From Pelagerythrobacter aerophilus (GTDB lineage: Bacteria > Pseudomonadota > Alphaproteobacteria > Sphingomonadales > Sphingomonadaceae), in contig NZ_QXFK01000015.1 of assembly GCF_003581645.1 (NCBI RefSeq), forward strand, positions 124,001 through 188,000: a stretch of DNA of 64,000 nucleotides, read 5' to 3'. The position numbers and the translations under genes were made by a program. Each line of letters starts with the position of its first letter. Position 1 is the stretch's first letter. A model generated the notes under the pieces. The model made no database searches. It was not told the DNA's origin and saw only the letters and a program-made list of their open reading frames with translations. This document shows positions 16,736 through 24,420 of the stretch, in pieces.

Positions 16736-17518
16736 ATGGCGACCTTCACCCTTCCGAAGAACTCGAAGATCAGCGGCAAGGGCCGCGCCCACCGCGCCGA
16801 AGGCGCTGGCCGGGTCCAGAAGTTCAAGATCTACCGCTACGATCCCGACAGCGGCGAGAACCCGCGCTACGACACGTTCGAGATCGACCTCGACGATTGC
16901 GGCCCGATGGTCCTCGACGCGCTGATCAAGATCAAGAACGAGATCGATCCGACGCTGACCTTCCGCCGCTCGTGCCGCGAGGGGATCTGCGGCTCCTGCT
17001 CGATGAACCTCAACGGCAAGAACGGCCTCGCCTGCACCACCGCGATCGAGGATCTGAAGGGCGAGATCCGCATCACGCCGCTGCCGCACATGGACGTGGT
17101 CAAGGATCTCGTCCCCGACTTCACCCACTTCTACGCGCAGTACGCCTCGATCCGCCCCTGGCTGCAGACCGTCTCGACCACGCCCAGCGGCAAGGAACGC
17201 CTGCAGAGCCCCGAGCAACGCGAGAAGCTCGACGGCCTCTACGAGTGCATCCTGTGCGCCTGCTGCTCGACCGCGTGTCCGAGCTACTGGTGGAATTCGG
17301 ACAAGTTCCTCGGCCCCGCGATCCTGCTCCAGGCCTATCGCTGGCTGGCCGACAGCCGCGACGAGATGACCGGCGAGCGGCTCGACCAGCTTGAGGATCC
17401 GTTCCGGCTCTATCGCTGTCACACGATCATGAACTGCGCGAACGTGTGCCCCAAGGGCCTCAACCCGGCCAAGGCGATCGCCGAGACCAAGAAGATGCTG
17501 GCCGAGCGCCAGATCTGA
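16736..17518 (+). CDS. sdhB: Succinate dehydrogenase iron-sulfur subunit
   Basis: A 260-residue subunit of complex II that carries electrons from the FAD subunit to ubiquinone through three iron-sulfur clusters. The [2Fe-2S] ligands are in [18 protein letters not shown] with a later Cys in GLACTT. The [4Fe-4S] and [3Fe-4S] ligands are in [16 protein letters not shown] and [18 protein letters not shown]. The length matches the family. The other subunits (sdhC, sdhD, sdhA) are not adjacent; upstream is an unrelated convergent-side HAD gene. The order sdhB then zapE is seen in other alphaproteobacteria. Confidence 0.96.
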   Translation: MATFTLPKNSKISGKGRAHRAEGAGRVQKFKIYRYDPDSGENPRYDTFEIDLDDCGPMVLDALIKIKNEIDPTLTFRRSCREGICGSCSMNLNGKNGLACTTAIEDLKGEIRITPLPHMDVVKDLVPDFTHFYAQYASIRPWLQTVSTTPSGKERLQSPEQREKLDGLYECILCACCSTACPSYWWNSDKFLGPAILLQAYRWLADSRDEMTGERLDQLEDPFRLYRCHTIMNCANVCPKGLNPAKAIAETKKMLAERQI

Positions 17519-17520
17519 GC

Positions 17521-17976
17521 GTGGACACGCAAGAGCCGGTCTTCGACTACCGGGAGCATCCCGACCATCCCGGCTGGCACACCTGGAATCTGCGGGACCC
17601 GACACGCTTCAACCCGGTGGTCATGGGCGACATGCTCGTGCGCACCGAGGGCGAGAAGTGCCGCCTGCGCATGTTTCCCGAGCGCAAGCACACCAACTTG
17701 CAGGAGATGATCCACGGCGCGGTCACGCTGTCGCTGATCGACATCTCGCTTTTCGCCGCGATGCGGACGCTGACCGGCGGCGATGCCGGCCCGGCGGTGA
17801 CGCTCGAACTTTCGACCCAGTTCATCGGCGCCGGCAAGCCCGACCAGCCGCTCGACGCGGTGGTCGATGTTCTGCGTGAGACGGGACGGCTGCTGTTCCT
17901 GCGCGGCGAGGTCGTTCAGGACGACCATTTGGTGGCGGGCTTCACCGCGCTGGTGCGCAAGGCCAGCCGCAAGTGA
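17521..17976 (+). CDS. PaaI-like hotdog-fold thioesterase
   Basis: A 151-residue hotdog-fold protein. The motif NLQEMIHGAVTLSLIDISLF matches the PaaI-type active site region (helix with HG then Asp), followed by the strands AVTLELSTQFIGAG and LRGEVVQDDHLVAGFTALV. It probably hydrolyses an acyl-CoA; the substrate is unknown. The GTG start lies two bases after the sdhB stop, and its own stop overlaps the zapE start as GTGA, so the three genes form one coupled operon. Confidence 0.8.
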   Translation: MDTQEPVFDYREHPDHPGWHTWNLRDPTRFNPVVMGDMLVRTEGEKCRLRMFPERKHTNLQEMIHGAVTLSLIDISLFAAMRTLTGGDAGPAVTLELSTQFIGAGKPDQPLDAVVDVLRETGRLLFLRGEVVQDDHLVAGFTALVRKASRK

Positions 17977-19088
17977 GTGGCATGCTCGCGCGCTACGAAG
18001 CGCTGGTCGCCGCGGGAGAACTGCGCCCCGATGCCGAGCAGCGCGCTGCCGCAGAGGCGCTGGACAGGCTGCAGGGCGCCCTCGAAACCGAACAGAACGT
18101 CGGCTTCGTCGGTCGTCTCCTCGGTCGCAAGCCCTCGCCTCCGCGCGGCATTTACATGTGGGGCGGCGTCGGGCGCGGCAAGTCGATGCTGATGGACCTG
18201 TTCGTCGAGACGCTGGGAATCGCGGAAAAGCGCCGGGTCCACTTCCACGCCTTCATGCTCGAAGTCGACAAGCTGATCCGCGAGGAACGGGCGAAGGAAA
18301 GCGGCGACCCGGTAGGCCCTGCGGCCGTCCGCATCGCGCGCGAGGTGCGCTGCCTCGCGTTCGACGAGATGGTGGTCAACAACACTGCCGACGCCGCGAT
18401 CATGAGCCGCCTGTTCACCGCGCTGATCCGCGACGAGGGCGTCACCGTCGTCACCACCAGCAACCGCCCCCCGCGCGATCTCTACAAGGATGGGCTCAAC
18501 CGCTCGCTGTTCCTGCCGTTCATCGATCTGGTCGAGGCCGAGCTGGATGTGATCCCGCTCAACGGCCCGGTCGACTACCGGCTCGACCGGCTCGGCGGGA
18601 TCGACAACTGGCACACACCTCTCGGGGCCGAGGCGACCGCGCAAGTGCGCGAGGCCTTCTTCCGCCTGACCGACTACAAGCCCGAAGATGCGGCGCATGT
18701 GCCAAGCGCCGAGCTCGAACTAGGCGGCGGGCGCACGCTGCATGTGCCCAAGAGCCTCAAGGGCGTCGCCGTATTCAGCTTCAAGCGACTGTGCGGCGAA
18801 AACCGGGGTGCGGCCGACTATCTCGCGATCGCGCGCGCCTATCACACAGTGATCGTGGTCGGCATCCCGGTCATGGGCCCGGACCGCCGCAACGAGGCGA
18901 TCCGCTTCACCAAGCTCGTCGACGCGCTCTACGAATTCAGGGTCAAGCTCTTCGCCACCGCCGACGCGGAGCCGGAGGGGCTCTATCCCGCAGGGGACGG
19001 CAGTTTCGAGTTCGCCCGCACGGTCAGCCGGCTCGAGGAAATGCAGAGCGCCGACTACATGGCACGGGGCCACGGCAGCGAGGGTTGA
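17973..19088 (+). CDS. zapE: Cell division protein ZapE (AFG1-like ATPase)
   Basis: A 371-residue P-loop ATPase of the ZapE/AFG1 family. Walker A is GGVGRGKSMLMDLF near residue 65, Walker B is CLAFDEMVVNN, and sensor-like TTSNRPPRDLYKDGLNR follows. In E. coli ZapE associates with the division ring and destabilises FtsZ polymers under stress; mitochondrial AFG1 aids turnover of respiratory subunits, which fits its place beside sdhB. The GTG start overlaps the upstream stop. Confidence 0.92.
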   Translation: MSGMLARYEALVAAGELRPDAEQRAAAEALDRLQGALETEQNVGFVGRLLGRKPSPPRGIYMWGGVGRGKSMLMDLFVETLGIAEKRRVHFHAFMLEVDKLIREERAKESGDPVGPAAVRIAREVRCLAFDEMVVNNTADAAIMSRLFTALIRDEGVTVVTTSNRPPRDLYKDGLNRSLFLPFIDLVEAELDVIPLNGPVDYRLDRLGGIDNWHTPLGAEATAQVREAFFRLTDYKPEDAAHVPSAELELGGGRTLHVPKSLKGVAVFSFKRLCGENRGAADYLAIARAYHTVIVVGIPVMGPDRRNEAIRFTKLVDALYEFRVKLFATADAEPEGLYPAGDGSFEFARTVSRLEEMQSADYMARGHGSEG

Positions 19089-19155
19089 AAGGGGGCCGCG
19101 GAGCCCCACTTATCGACTATTCCGGCGATAACATCCCGCCGAGGTGAGAAAATCG

Positions 19156-19854
19156 ATGATCGACGTGAGACCGTTCGCCACGCTGGGCGCAGCCGATCAC
19201 GGCTGGCTCGACGCGCGCCATCATTTCAGTTTCGCCAGCTACCACGATCCCGATCGCATGGGCTGGGGCGCGATCCGGGTGTGGAACGACGACACCATTG
19301 CGGCGAAGAGCGGCTTTCCGCCGCACCCGCACAACGACATGGAGATCGTGACGTTCGTGCGCACCGGTGCGATCACCCACAAGGACAGCCTCGGTAACGA
19401 AGGCCGCACCGCAGCGGGCGACGTTCAGGTGATGAGCGCCGGGACCGGCATCACCCATGCCGAGTACAACCTCGAGGATGAGGCCACAACGCTGTTCCAG
19501 ATTTGGATCATCCCGGACCGGCGCGGTGAGCAGCCATCGTGGGATCAGCGCGAGTTCCCCAAGGCCGCGCGCGAGGGCGGGTTCGAGATCGTCGCCAGCG
19601 GTACGCCCGATGCGGACGACGCCCTATCAATCCGCACCGACGCCAAAGTTGCCGCAGCAACCCTCGCGGCAGGCCAGTCGGCGACATGGCGCACCTCCGG
19701 AGAGCGACACCAGTACCTCGTCGCCCCGAACGGCCGCATTCGCGTGAACGGCCTCGAGGCAGATCCACGCGACGGTGTGGCCGTCACAGGCGAACGGGAG
19801 ATCGTCGTCGAAGCGATCGACGACGCGCAGGTCGTGCTGGTCGACGCCCGCTAG
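19156..19854 (+). CDS. Pirin family protein
   Basis: A 232-residue bicupin. The N-terminal cupin shows the metal-binding set in FPPHPHNDMEIVTFV, with further histidines in GITHAEYN, as in pirins with quercetin 2,3-dioxygenase-like sites. The second cupin is more degenerate. Pirins bind iron and act as redox-responsive cofactors or dioxygenases; the role here is unknown. The ATG at 19156 is preceded by GAGGTGAG; an upstream GTG at 19144 is the alternative. It ends four bases from the convergent rpfF-like gene. Confidence 0.85.
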   Translation: MIDVRPFATLGAADHGWLDARHHFSFASYHDPDRMGWGAIRVWNDDTIAAKSGFPPHPHNDMEIVTFVRTGAITHKDSLGNEGRTAAGDVQVMSAGTGITHAEYNLEDEATTLFQIWIIPDRRGEQPSWDQREFPKAAREGGFEIVASGTPDADDALSIRTDAKVAAATLAAGQSATWRTSGERHQYLVAPNGRIRVNGLEADPRDGVAVTGEREIVVEAIDDAQVVLVDAR

Positions 19855-19858
19855 AAGC

Positions 19859-20815
19859 TCAGGCCGCCTTGGCGAGCCGTGCTTGCGCGGCCACGAGGCG
19901 GCCCATGACTTTCAGGTCCTGCTCGCGCAACTGGAGCGCGGAATCGGCCCATAGCTCGGTGATACGGTTCAGTTCCGCCAGTTCGAGGTTCCAGGAAACC
20001 TTCATCGCGCGCCGCGAATTGACCAGCCCGGCGTGGCGGCGGTCGGACTTCTTGATGAATTCGCGGCAGGCGGCGAGGCCCTGTCCATTCTCGGCGAGGT
20101 GATGCACGAGGCCGATCTCGTACATCTGCTCCGCACTATAGGTCTCGTTCGACACGATCAGTCGGTCGGCCATAGCGCTGCCGACCTTGCGGCTCAGCAG
20201 GGCGTGCGCCCCCATCCCGGGGAACAGGCCGAACATGATCTCCGGCAAACCGAACGTCGCACCCCGTTCGGCCACGATGTAGTCGAACGACAGCAGCGCC
20301 TCGAACCCGCCGCCCAGCGCCGCGCCCTCGACCAGCCCGACGGTCAGCATCGGCAGGTCGAGCGAGGCGATGTTGCGGTGGAGGATCTTGCAGCAGCGAT
20401 GGCCGTAGCGCACCAATCCGTCGCGATTGTGCTCGCGGATCAGGCGCTGGAAGAGGTCGAGATCGCCGCCGAAGCAGAACACGCCCGGCGCCCGGCTGCC
20501 AAGCACGAGGAAGCGCAGCGGCACTTTCTCCGGCCCGAACCCCTGCTCGATATAGACCTGCCAATTCTCAAAATCGCCGAGCATCGTGGGCGTGAAGCTC
20601 GGCCGTCCCTCCGGGTTCATGTAGGTCCAGAGCGTCTGCGTCGCGTCCTCGTAGAAGACGTCGAGCTCGTGAAGCTGGAACAGACCTTCGGGAATTGCCG
20701 CGTGTCGCGCGCTTTCCGCGACCAGCATCTCGTCGCCTGCACCAAGCGGAATAGCTGGCTGGTCCGAACCCGTTTCAGGTTCGACATTCTCGATTCCGGA
20801 ACTCACATGATCCAT
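19859..20815 (-). CDS. RpfF-like crotonase, probable DSF-family signal synthase
   Basis: A 318-residue crotonase-fold protein resembling RpfF, the enzyme of Xanthomonas and Burkholderia that makes cis-2-unsaturated fatty-acid signals (DSF) from acyl-ACP. Diagnostic blocks are FGGDLDLFQRLIRE, GLVEGAALGGGFEALLS, FGLPEIMFGLFPGMGAHALLSRKVG, TYSAEQMYEIGLV and NRITELWADSALQL. The two catalytic glutamates of RpfF (Glu141 and Glu161) correspond to Glu172 and Glu192 here, with the same 20-residue spacing. The protein is about 30 residues longer at the N-terminus than RpfF. No rpfC, rpfG or rpfR gene is in the window. It follows the exopolysaccharide operon on the same strand and has its own promoter region. 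A generic enoyl-CoA hydratase is the alternative, but the RITELW tail favours RpfF. Confidence 0.8.
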   Translation of the reverse strand: MDHVSSGIENVEPETGSDQPAIPLGAGDEMLVAESARHAAIPEGLFQLHELDVFYEDATQTLWTYMNPEGRPSFTPTMLGDFENWQVYIEQGFGPEKVPLRFLVLGSRAPGVFCFGGDLDLFQRLIREHNRDGLVRYGHRCCKILHRNIASLDLPMLTVGLVEGAALGGGFEALLSFDYIVAERGATFGLPEIMFGLFPGMGAHALLSRKVGSAMADRLIVSNETYSAEQMYEIGLVHHLAENGQGLAACREFIKKSDRRHAGLVNSRRAMKVSWNLELAELNRITELWADSALQLREQDLKVMGRLVAAQARLAKAA

Positions 20816-20857
20816 AAGGATCCCCCCGCTTTTCTGCGGCACCCCCCGATTTTCGGG
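20816..20857 (-). promoter_or_regulatory. rpfF-like 5' leader with two hairpin-plus-G6 modules
   Basis: Read on the minus strand, the leader holds CCCGAAAATCGGGGGG followed by GCCGCAGAAAAGCGGGGGG. Each is a short hairpin ending in six G residues. The second G-run is the only Shine-Dalgarno-like sequence before the ATG at 20815, so folding would affect ribosome access. Confidence 0.4.
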
Positions 20858-20865
20858 AAGCGTAA

Positions 20866-20881
20866 TCGACACGCGAGTCAA
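20866..20881. promoter_or_regulatory. Imperfect palindrome TCGACACGCGAGTCAA upstream of rpfF-like gene
   Basis: A 16-base near-palindrome overlaps TTGACT, a good minus-strand -35 element of the rpfF-like gene. Size and symmetry suit a TetR-type repressor; no regulator is identified. Confidence 0.35.
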
Positions 20882-20905
20882 TTGGCAAACGATTAATTAA
20901 CTTTG

Positions 20906-20931
20906 CTGACGGCCGGTCCCGATCCGGGGCA
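20906..20931. promoter_or_regulatory. Shared 26-base element, copy 1 (upstream of rpfF-like gene)
   Basis: The core is the near-palindrome GTCCCGATCCGGGGC (20916-20930). The 26-base element matches a second copy at 33766-33791 at 23 positions, in the same orientation relative to the downstream gene. It lies about 90 bases before the rpfF-like start codon, in the 137-base gap after the exopolysaccharide operon. Confidence 0.6.
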
Positions 20932-20952
20932 TACCCCAAAATCGCGTGTCCG

Positions 20953-22851
20953 CTAGCCCGATATGCCCAGGCGATCGAGCGAGCGGTCGAGCATCAGGAG
21001 CTGCCACAGTAGCCGCGAATGGTCCGACCGTCCGGCGATATGCGCCTCGGCGATCGTGCCGAGCCGGATCTCGTCGAACCAGCCGGTGCGGGCCAATCGC
21101 GCGCCGGTCGCGATCGCCCGCGCCTCACCGGCCAGCGGCCCGCGCAGCCACTGCGCGATGGGTGTGACGAAGCCCTGTTTCGGACGGAATAGCACGTCGT
21201 CGGGCAGGTAGCGGCGCATCGTGTGCTTGAGCAGCCACTTGCCCTGTCCCCCCCTGATCCGCTCGCGCTGCGGCAACTGCGCCGCGAACTCGATCAGCCG
21301 GTGGTCGAGCAGCGGCTCGCGCGCCTCGAGACTCACGTCCATGCTCGTGCGGTCGACCTTGGTCAGGATGTCACCGGGCAGCCAGAACTTGAGATCGGCA
21401 TATTGCGCGCGGTCGAGCCCGCTCCGGGCGGGCGCAGCGCGCATCATCTCCATCAGCGGATCTTCGGCGCGGTAGCCGCCGATCTCGCGCGCGAAGCGGT
21501 CCGTGTAGAGCGCCCCGCGGAGCTCCGGTGGGACAACGCCGAGCGCGCGCGCGTATCCCGCCGCGCCGTCATCGGCGAGCGACTGGAAGGTGGTCTTGGC
21601 GCGCAGGGGGCGCGGCGCCCAGTCGGCCTTGGGCCAGATCGCGCCGAGGCCGCCAAACACCGGCCGCCGCAGTGCGGCGGGTAACACAGCGCGCGCCTGC
21701 TCTTCGCGGGCATGGAAAATCTGGCGGCGATAACCGGCGAAGGCTTCGTCCGCCCCGTCACCCGAAAGCGCCACTGTCACCTTCTCGCGTGCAAGTTGGC
21801 ACACCCGCCAGGTGGGCAGCGCGGAGGCGTCGGCGAAGGGCTCGTCGAACATGGTCGCGAGCCGGTCCACGGCGGAGAAGTCGTCGGGATCGACCGTGCG
21901 GCTGCTGTGATCGGTGCCGAAACGCAGCGCGACTTGTTCGGCGTAGGCCGTCTCGTCGAGCGCCGCGACGTCGAAGCCGATCGAGCAGGTCTTCACCGGA
22001 TCGCGGCTCGATTCCGCCATCAGGGCAACGACCGAGGAGGAATCGACACCGCCCGACAGAAAGGCGCCGAGCGGCACATCGGCGACCATGCGCGAGGTCA
22101 CCGCCCCGCGCATGTGGTGCAGGAGTTCGGCGGAAAGATCCGCTGTCGCGCCCGAGCGGCGGCGAGTGAAATCGACGTCCCACCACTGCACCGGCGGCGG
22201 CGGCGCGGCCTCGTGCCGGAGCACACGATAGTGGCCGGCGGGCAATTTCTCGACGCCTCTCAGGATCGAGCGGTGGTCGGGTACGTAGCCCCAGGCGAGA
22301 TAGTCCTCAATCGCCAGAGGATCGGCCTCCCGCCGCAGCAGGGGGTGCGCGAGGAGGCCCTTGAGTTCCGAGGCGAAGGCGAGGCTTCCGTCGCTCAGGT
22401 GCGCCATGAACAGCGGCTTCACCCCCAGCCGGTCGCGCGCGAGGAGCAGTTCGCGGCGGTGCGCGTCGTAGAGCGCGAAGGCGAACATGCCGTGGAGGCG
22501 CGGCAGGCACTCGACGCCCCAGCGGGCCCAGGCGGCGAGGATCACCTCGGTGTCGCCGTCGGTGCGGAACTGCGCGCCTTCGCTCGCAAGCTCACGCCGC
22601 AGCTCGCGGTAGTTGTAGATCTCGCCGTTGAAGACGATCATCGCGCGCCCGTCCGCCGAATGCATCGGCTGTGGCGATCCCGCGACGTCGATGATCGAGA
22701 GGCGGCGATGGCCGAGGCCGACGCCCGGTCCGGTCCAGACTCCCGAACCGTCAGGGCCGCGATGCGCGAGCGCGTCGGACATGCGGCCGACCCGCTCGGG
22801 ATCGACCGGCTTGGGAATGCCGCAATGAAAGATCCCGGCGATGCCGCACAT
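20953..22851 (-). CDS. Asparagine synthase-like amidotransferase, exosortase A system type
   Basis: A 632-residue glutamine-dependent amidotransferase. Cys2 of MCGIAGIF is the glutaminase nucleophile. The synthetase domain has the PP-loop AFLSGGVDSSSVVALM near residue 262 and ALSGDGADEAFAGYRR. AsnB-like enzymes encoded in exosortase A loci form their own subfamily and are thought to amidate a sugar or peptide component of the exopolysaccharide rather than make asparagine. It is the last gene of the ten-gene operon and starts nine bases after the exosortase stop. Confidence 0.88.
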   Translation of the reverse strand: MCGIAGIFHCGIPKPVDPERVGRMSDALAHRGPDGSGVWTGPGVGLGHRRLSIIDVAGSPQPMHSADGRAMIVFNGEIYNYRELRRELASEGAQFRTDGDTEVILAAWARWGVECLPRLHGMFAFALYDAHRRELLLARDRLGVKPLFMAHLSDGSLAFASELKGLLAHPLLRREADPLAIEDYLAWGYVPDHRSILRGVEKLPAGHYRVLRHEAAPPPPVQWWDVDFTRRRSGATADLSAELLHHMRGAVTSRMVADVPLGAFLSGGVDSSSVVALMAESSRDPVKTCSIGFDVAALDETAYAEQVALRFGTDHSSRTVDPDDFSAVDRLATMFDEPFADASALPTWRVCQLAREKVTVALSGDGADEAFAGYRRQIFHAREEQARAVLPAALRRPVFGGLGAIWPKADWAPRPLRAKTTFQSLADDGAAGYARALGVVPPELRGALYTDRFAREIGGYRAEDPLMEMMRAAPARSGLDRAQYADLKFWLPGDILTKVDRTSMDVSLEAREPLLDHRLIEFAAQLPQRERIRGGQGKWLLKHTMRRYLPDDVLFRPKQGFVTPIAQWLRGPLAGEARAIATGARLARTGWFDEIRLGTIAEAHIAGRSDHSRLLWQLLMLDRSLDRLGISG

Positions 22852-22860
22852 GCGCGGCCT

Positions 22861-24420
22861 CTATCGCAGGCCGGCGACGCGGTCCATCCACGCGCCGCGC
22901 TCGCCGATGGCGGCGGTGAACCGGTCGATGACCTGCGCGCCCTCGGCTGCCGGGCGGCCCTCGACCGAGAGGATCAGCGTCGCGGTCGGGTGCCGGCGCA
23001 GCAGCAGCCGGTCGCGCATGGTGGCGAGCTTGAGTCGCGCCGCGCTACCGGTTGTAAGATCTCCCTTGCGGTAACTCGTCTCGGCAACCCGGACGAGCCG
23101 TCCGTGGGCGAGAAGGACCTCACCTGCCGCCTCCGGCGACGCCCGCCCCGGTTCCAGCCAGCGCCACGGCGTGTCGGGCACGAGCGCGCCTTCCCCATAG
23201 GCCGAAGCGTCGCGCCGGTCGTCCTGCGCCGGGTAGAGCGCGTAGAACACGTCGATCTCTTCCCCGGCGGCGTCGCGGTAGCGGCCGATCAGTCGATGCG
23301 CCGCGCCGCTTGCACGGGGTTGCCACGCGACTTCGGGGGCATAAGCGACCTGCTGCCAACCCGCGACGTCGGGCAAGGCGATCATCGGCGGCACTTGCGC
23401 CTCCACTCGCGAGGCCAGGGTGGCCCAGAGGGCAAAGCCGAGCGCCATCGCGACGATCGCGCCAAGCGCCGTGCTGGCGCCGAACGAGGCACGTTCAAGC
23501 CCGCCGAGGAACGGCGAGCGGCGGAGCGCCTCGGGATCGATCGCGGGCTCATCCGGTTCCCAGTCGAACCATCGCCAGGAAACGGCAAGCAGCACTGCGA
23601 CGACGAAAGCAAAGAATACCCACCCGTAGACGATGTGGTCGAACCCCTCGGCGAAGGCGATTCCCCGCGACTGTGCGATATAGATCGTCCCCCAGGCGCG
23701 CACGCCGTTGGCGAGGATCGGTAGCGCCAGCGCGAAGGCGAGGAACGCCGCGCGGCGGGTCCAGCTTCGGAAGCAGGTCTGCGCGATCAGCACACCGAGC
23801 GCGAGCATGGCGACGAGGAACTGCACCCCCGAGCAGGCCTCGGCCACTTCGAACAGGCCGACGGGGGTGTCGATGAAGACGCCCTCGATGACCGCGGGAA
23901 TGCCGCTGGCATGGGTGAGCCAGATGACGATGTCAGCGGTCACCATCTGCAGGGTCGGCACGAGCTCGTCGCCGAACGGCACGAGGAACAGCATGTAGAC
24001 GAGCGGGAACACCAGCCCCGCCGCGACCCGCGGGCCGAGCAGCGCGATCACCGCCGAAGGAAGCGCAAGGACCGCGCCGAGCTGGCTCGCGCTGTTGAGC
24101 CCGGCAAGCGTGCCGAGCAGCCAGAGGAACAGTGATCCCGCGACCAGCACAAGCCCGGGCCACCAGGCACGGGGCGTCAGCTCCGCCAGTTCGCGGCGGC
24201 GGTTCCACACCAGCCATCCGACGATCGGGGGCACGAACAGCACGTGGTTGTAAGTCGAGACGTTCCACCACTTGTCGACCATCGCCAGCCAGTCGCGGCT
24301 CGTGAGGAGCCCGAGCGCGAGCCAGGCGGCGGCAAGACGGACCAGCGGACCGCGCCATACGGCGGGAACGCGAGCGAGTAGCCCCTCCCCCCCAGACGGG
24401 AGGCTGACCTCAGGCGGCAT
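22861..24420 (-). CDS. xrtA: Exosortase A fused to an EpsI domain
   Basis: A 519-residue membrane transpeptidase. The exosortase part has about eight helices and the catalytic triad Cys196 (EVAEACSGVQFL), Arg241 (LANGVRAWG) and His262 (FDHIVYGW). From about residue 305 a soluble EpsI domain follows (VPPMIALPDVAGWQQV to the C-terminus), the usual companion of exosortase A, here in one chain. Exosortases cut PEP-CTERM tails and pass the protein to the envelope. No PEP-CTERM substrate is seen in the window. The ATG at 24420 overlaps the upstream gene's end by 11 bases. Confidence 0.93.
   Translation of the reverse strand: MPPEVSLPSGGEGLLARVPAVWRGPLVRLAAAWLALGLLTSRDWLAMVDKWWNVSTYNHVLFVPPIVGWLVWNRRRELAELTPRAWWPGLVLVAGSLFLWLLGTLAGLNSASQLGAVLALPSAVIALLGPRVAAGLVFPLVYMLFLVPFGDELVPTLQMVTADIVIWLTHASGIPAVIEGVFIDTPVGLFEVAEACSGVQFLVAMLALGVLIAQTCFRSWTRRAAFLAFALALPILANGVRAWGTIYIAQSRGIAFAEGFDHIVYGWVFFAFVVAVLLAVSWRWFDWEPDEPAIDPEALRRSPFLGGLERASFGASTALGAIVAMALGFALWATLASRVEAQVPPMIALPDVAGWQQVAYAPEVAWQPRASGAAHRLIGRYRDAAGEEIDVFYALYPAQDDRRDASAYGEGALVPDTPWRWLEPGRASPEAAGEVLLAHGRLVRVAETSYRKGDLTTGSAARLKLATMRDRLLLRRHPTATLILSVEGRPAAEGAQVIDRFTAAIGERGAWMDRVAGLR

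Noticed and set aside
20953-22851. A true asparagine synthetase B for amino-acid supply
   Set aside because: Its place as last gene of the exosortase operon and subfamily features favour an amidotransferase of the polymer pathway; a catalytic role in asparagine synthesis cannot be fully excluded.
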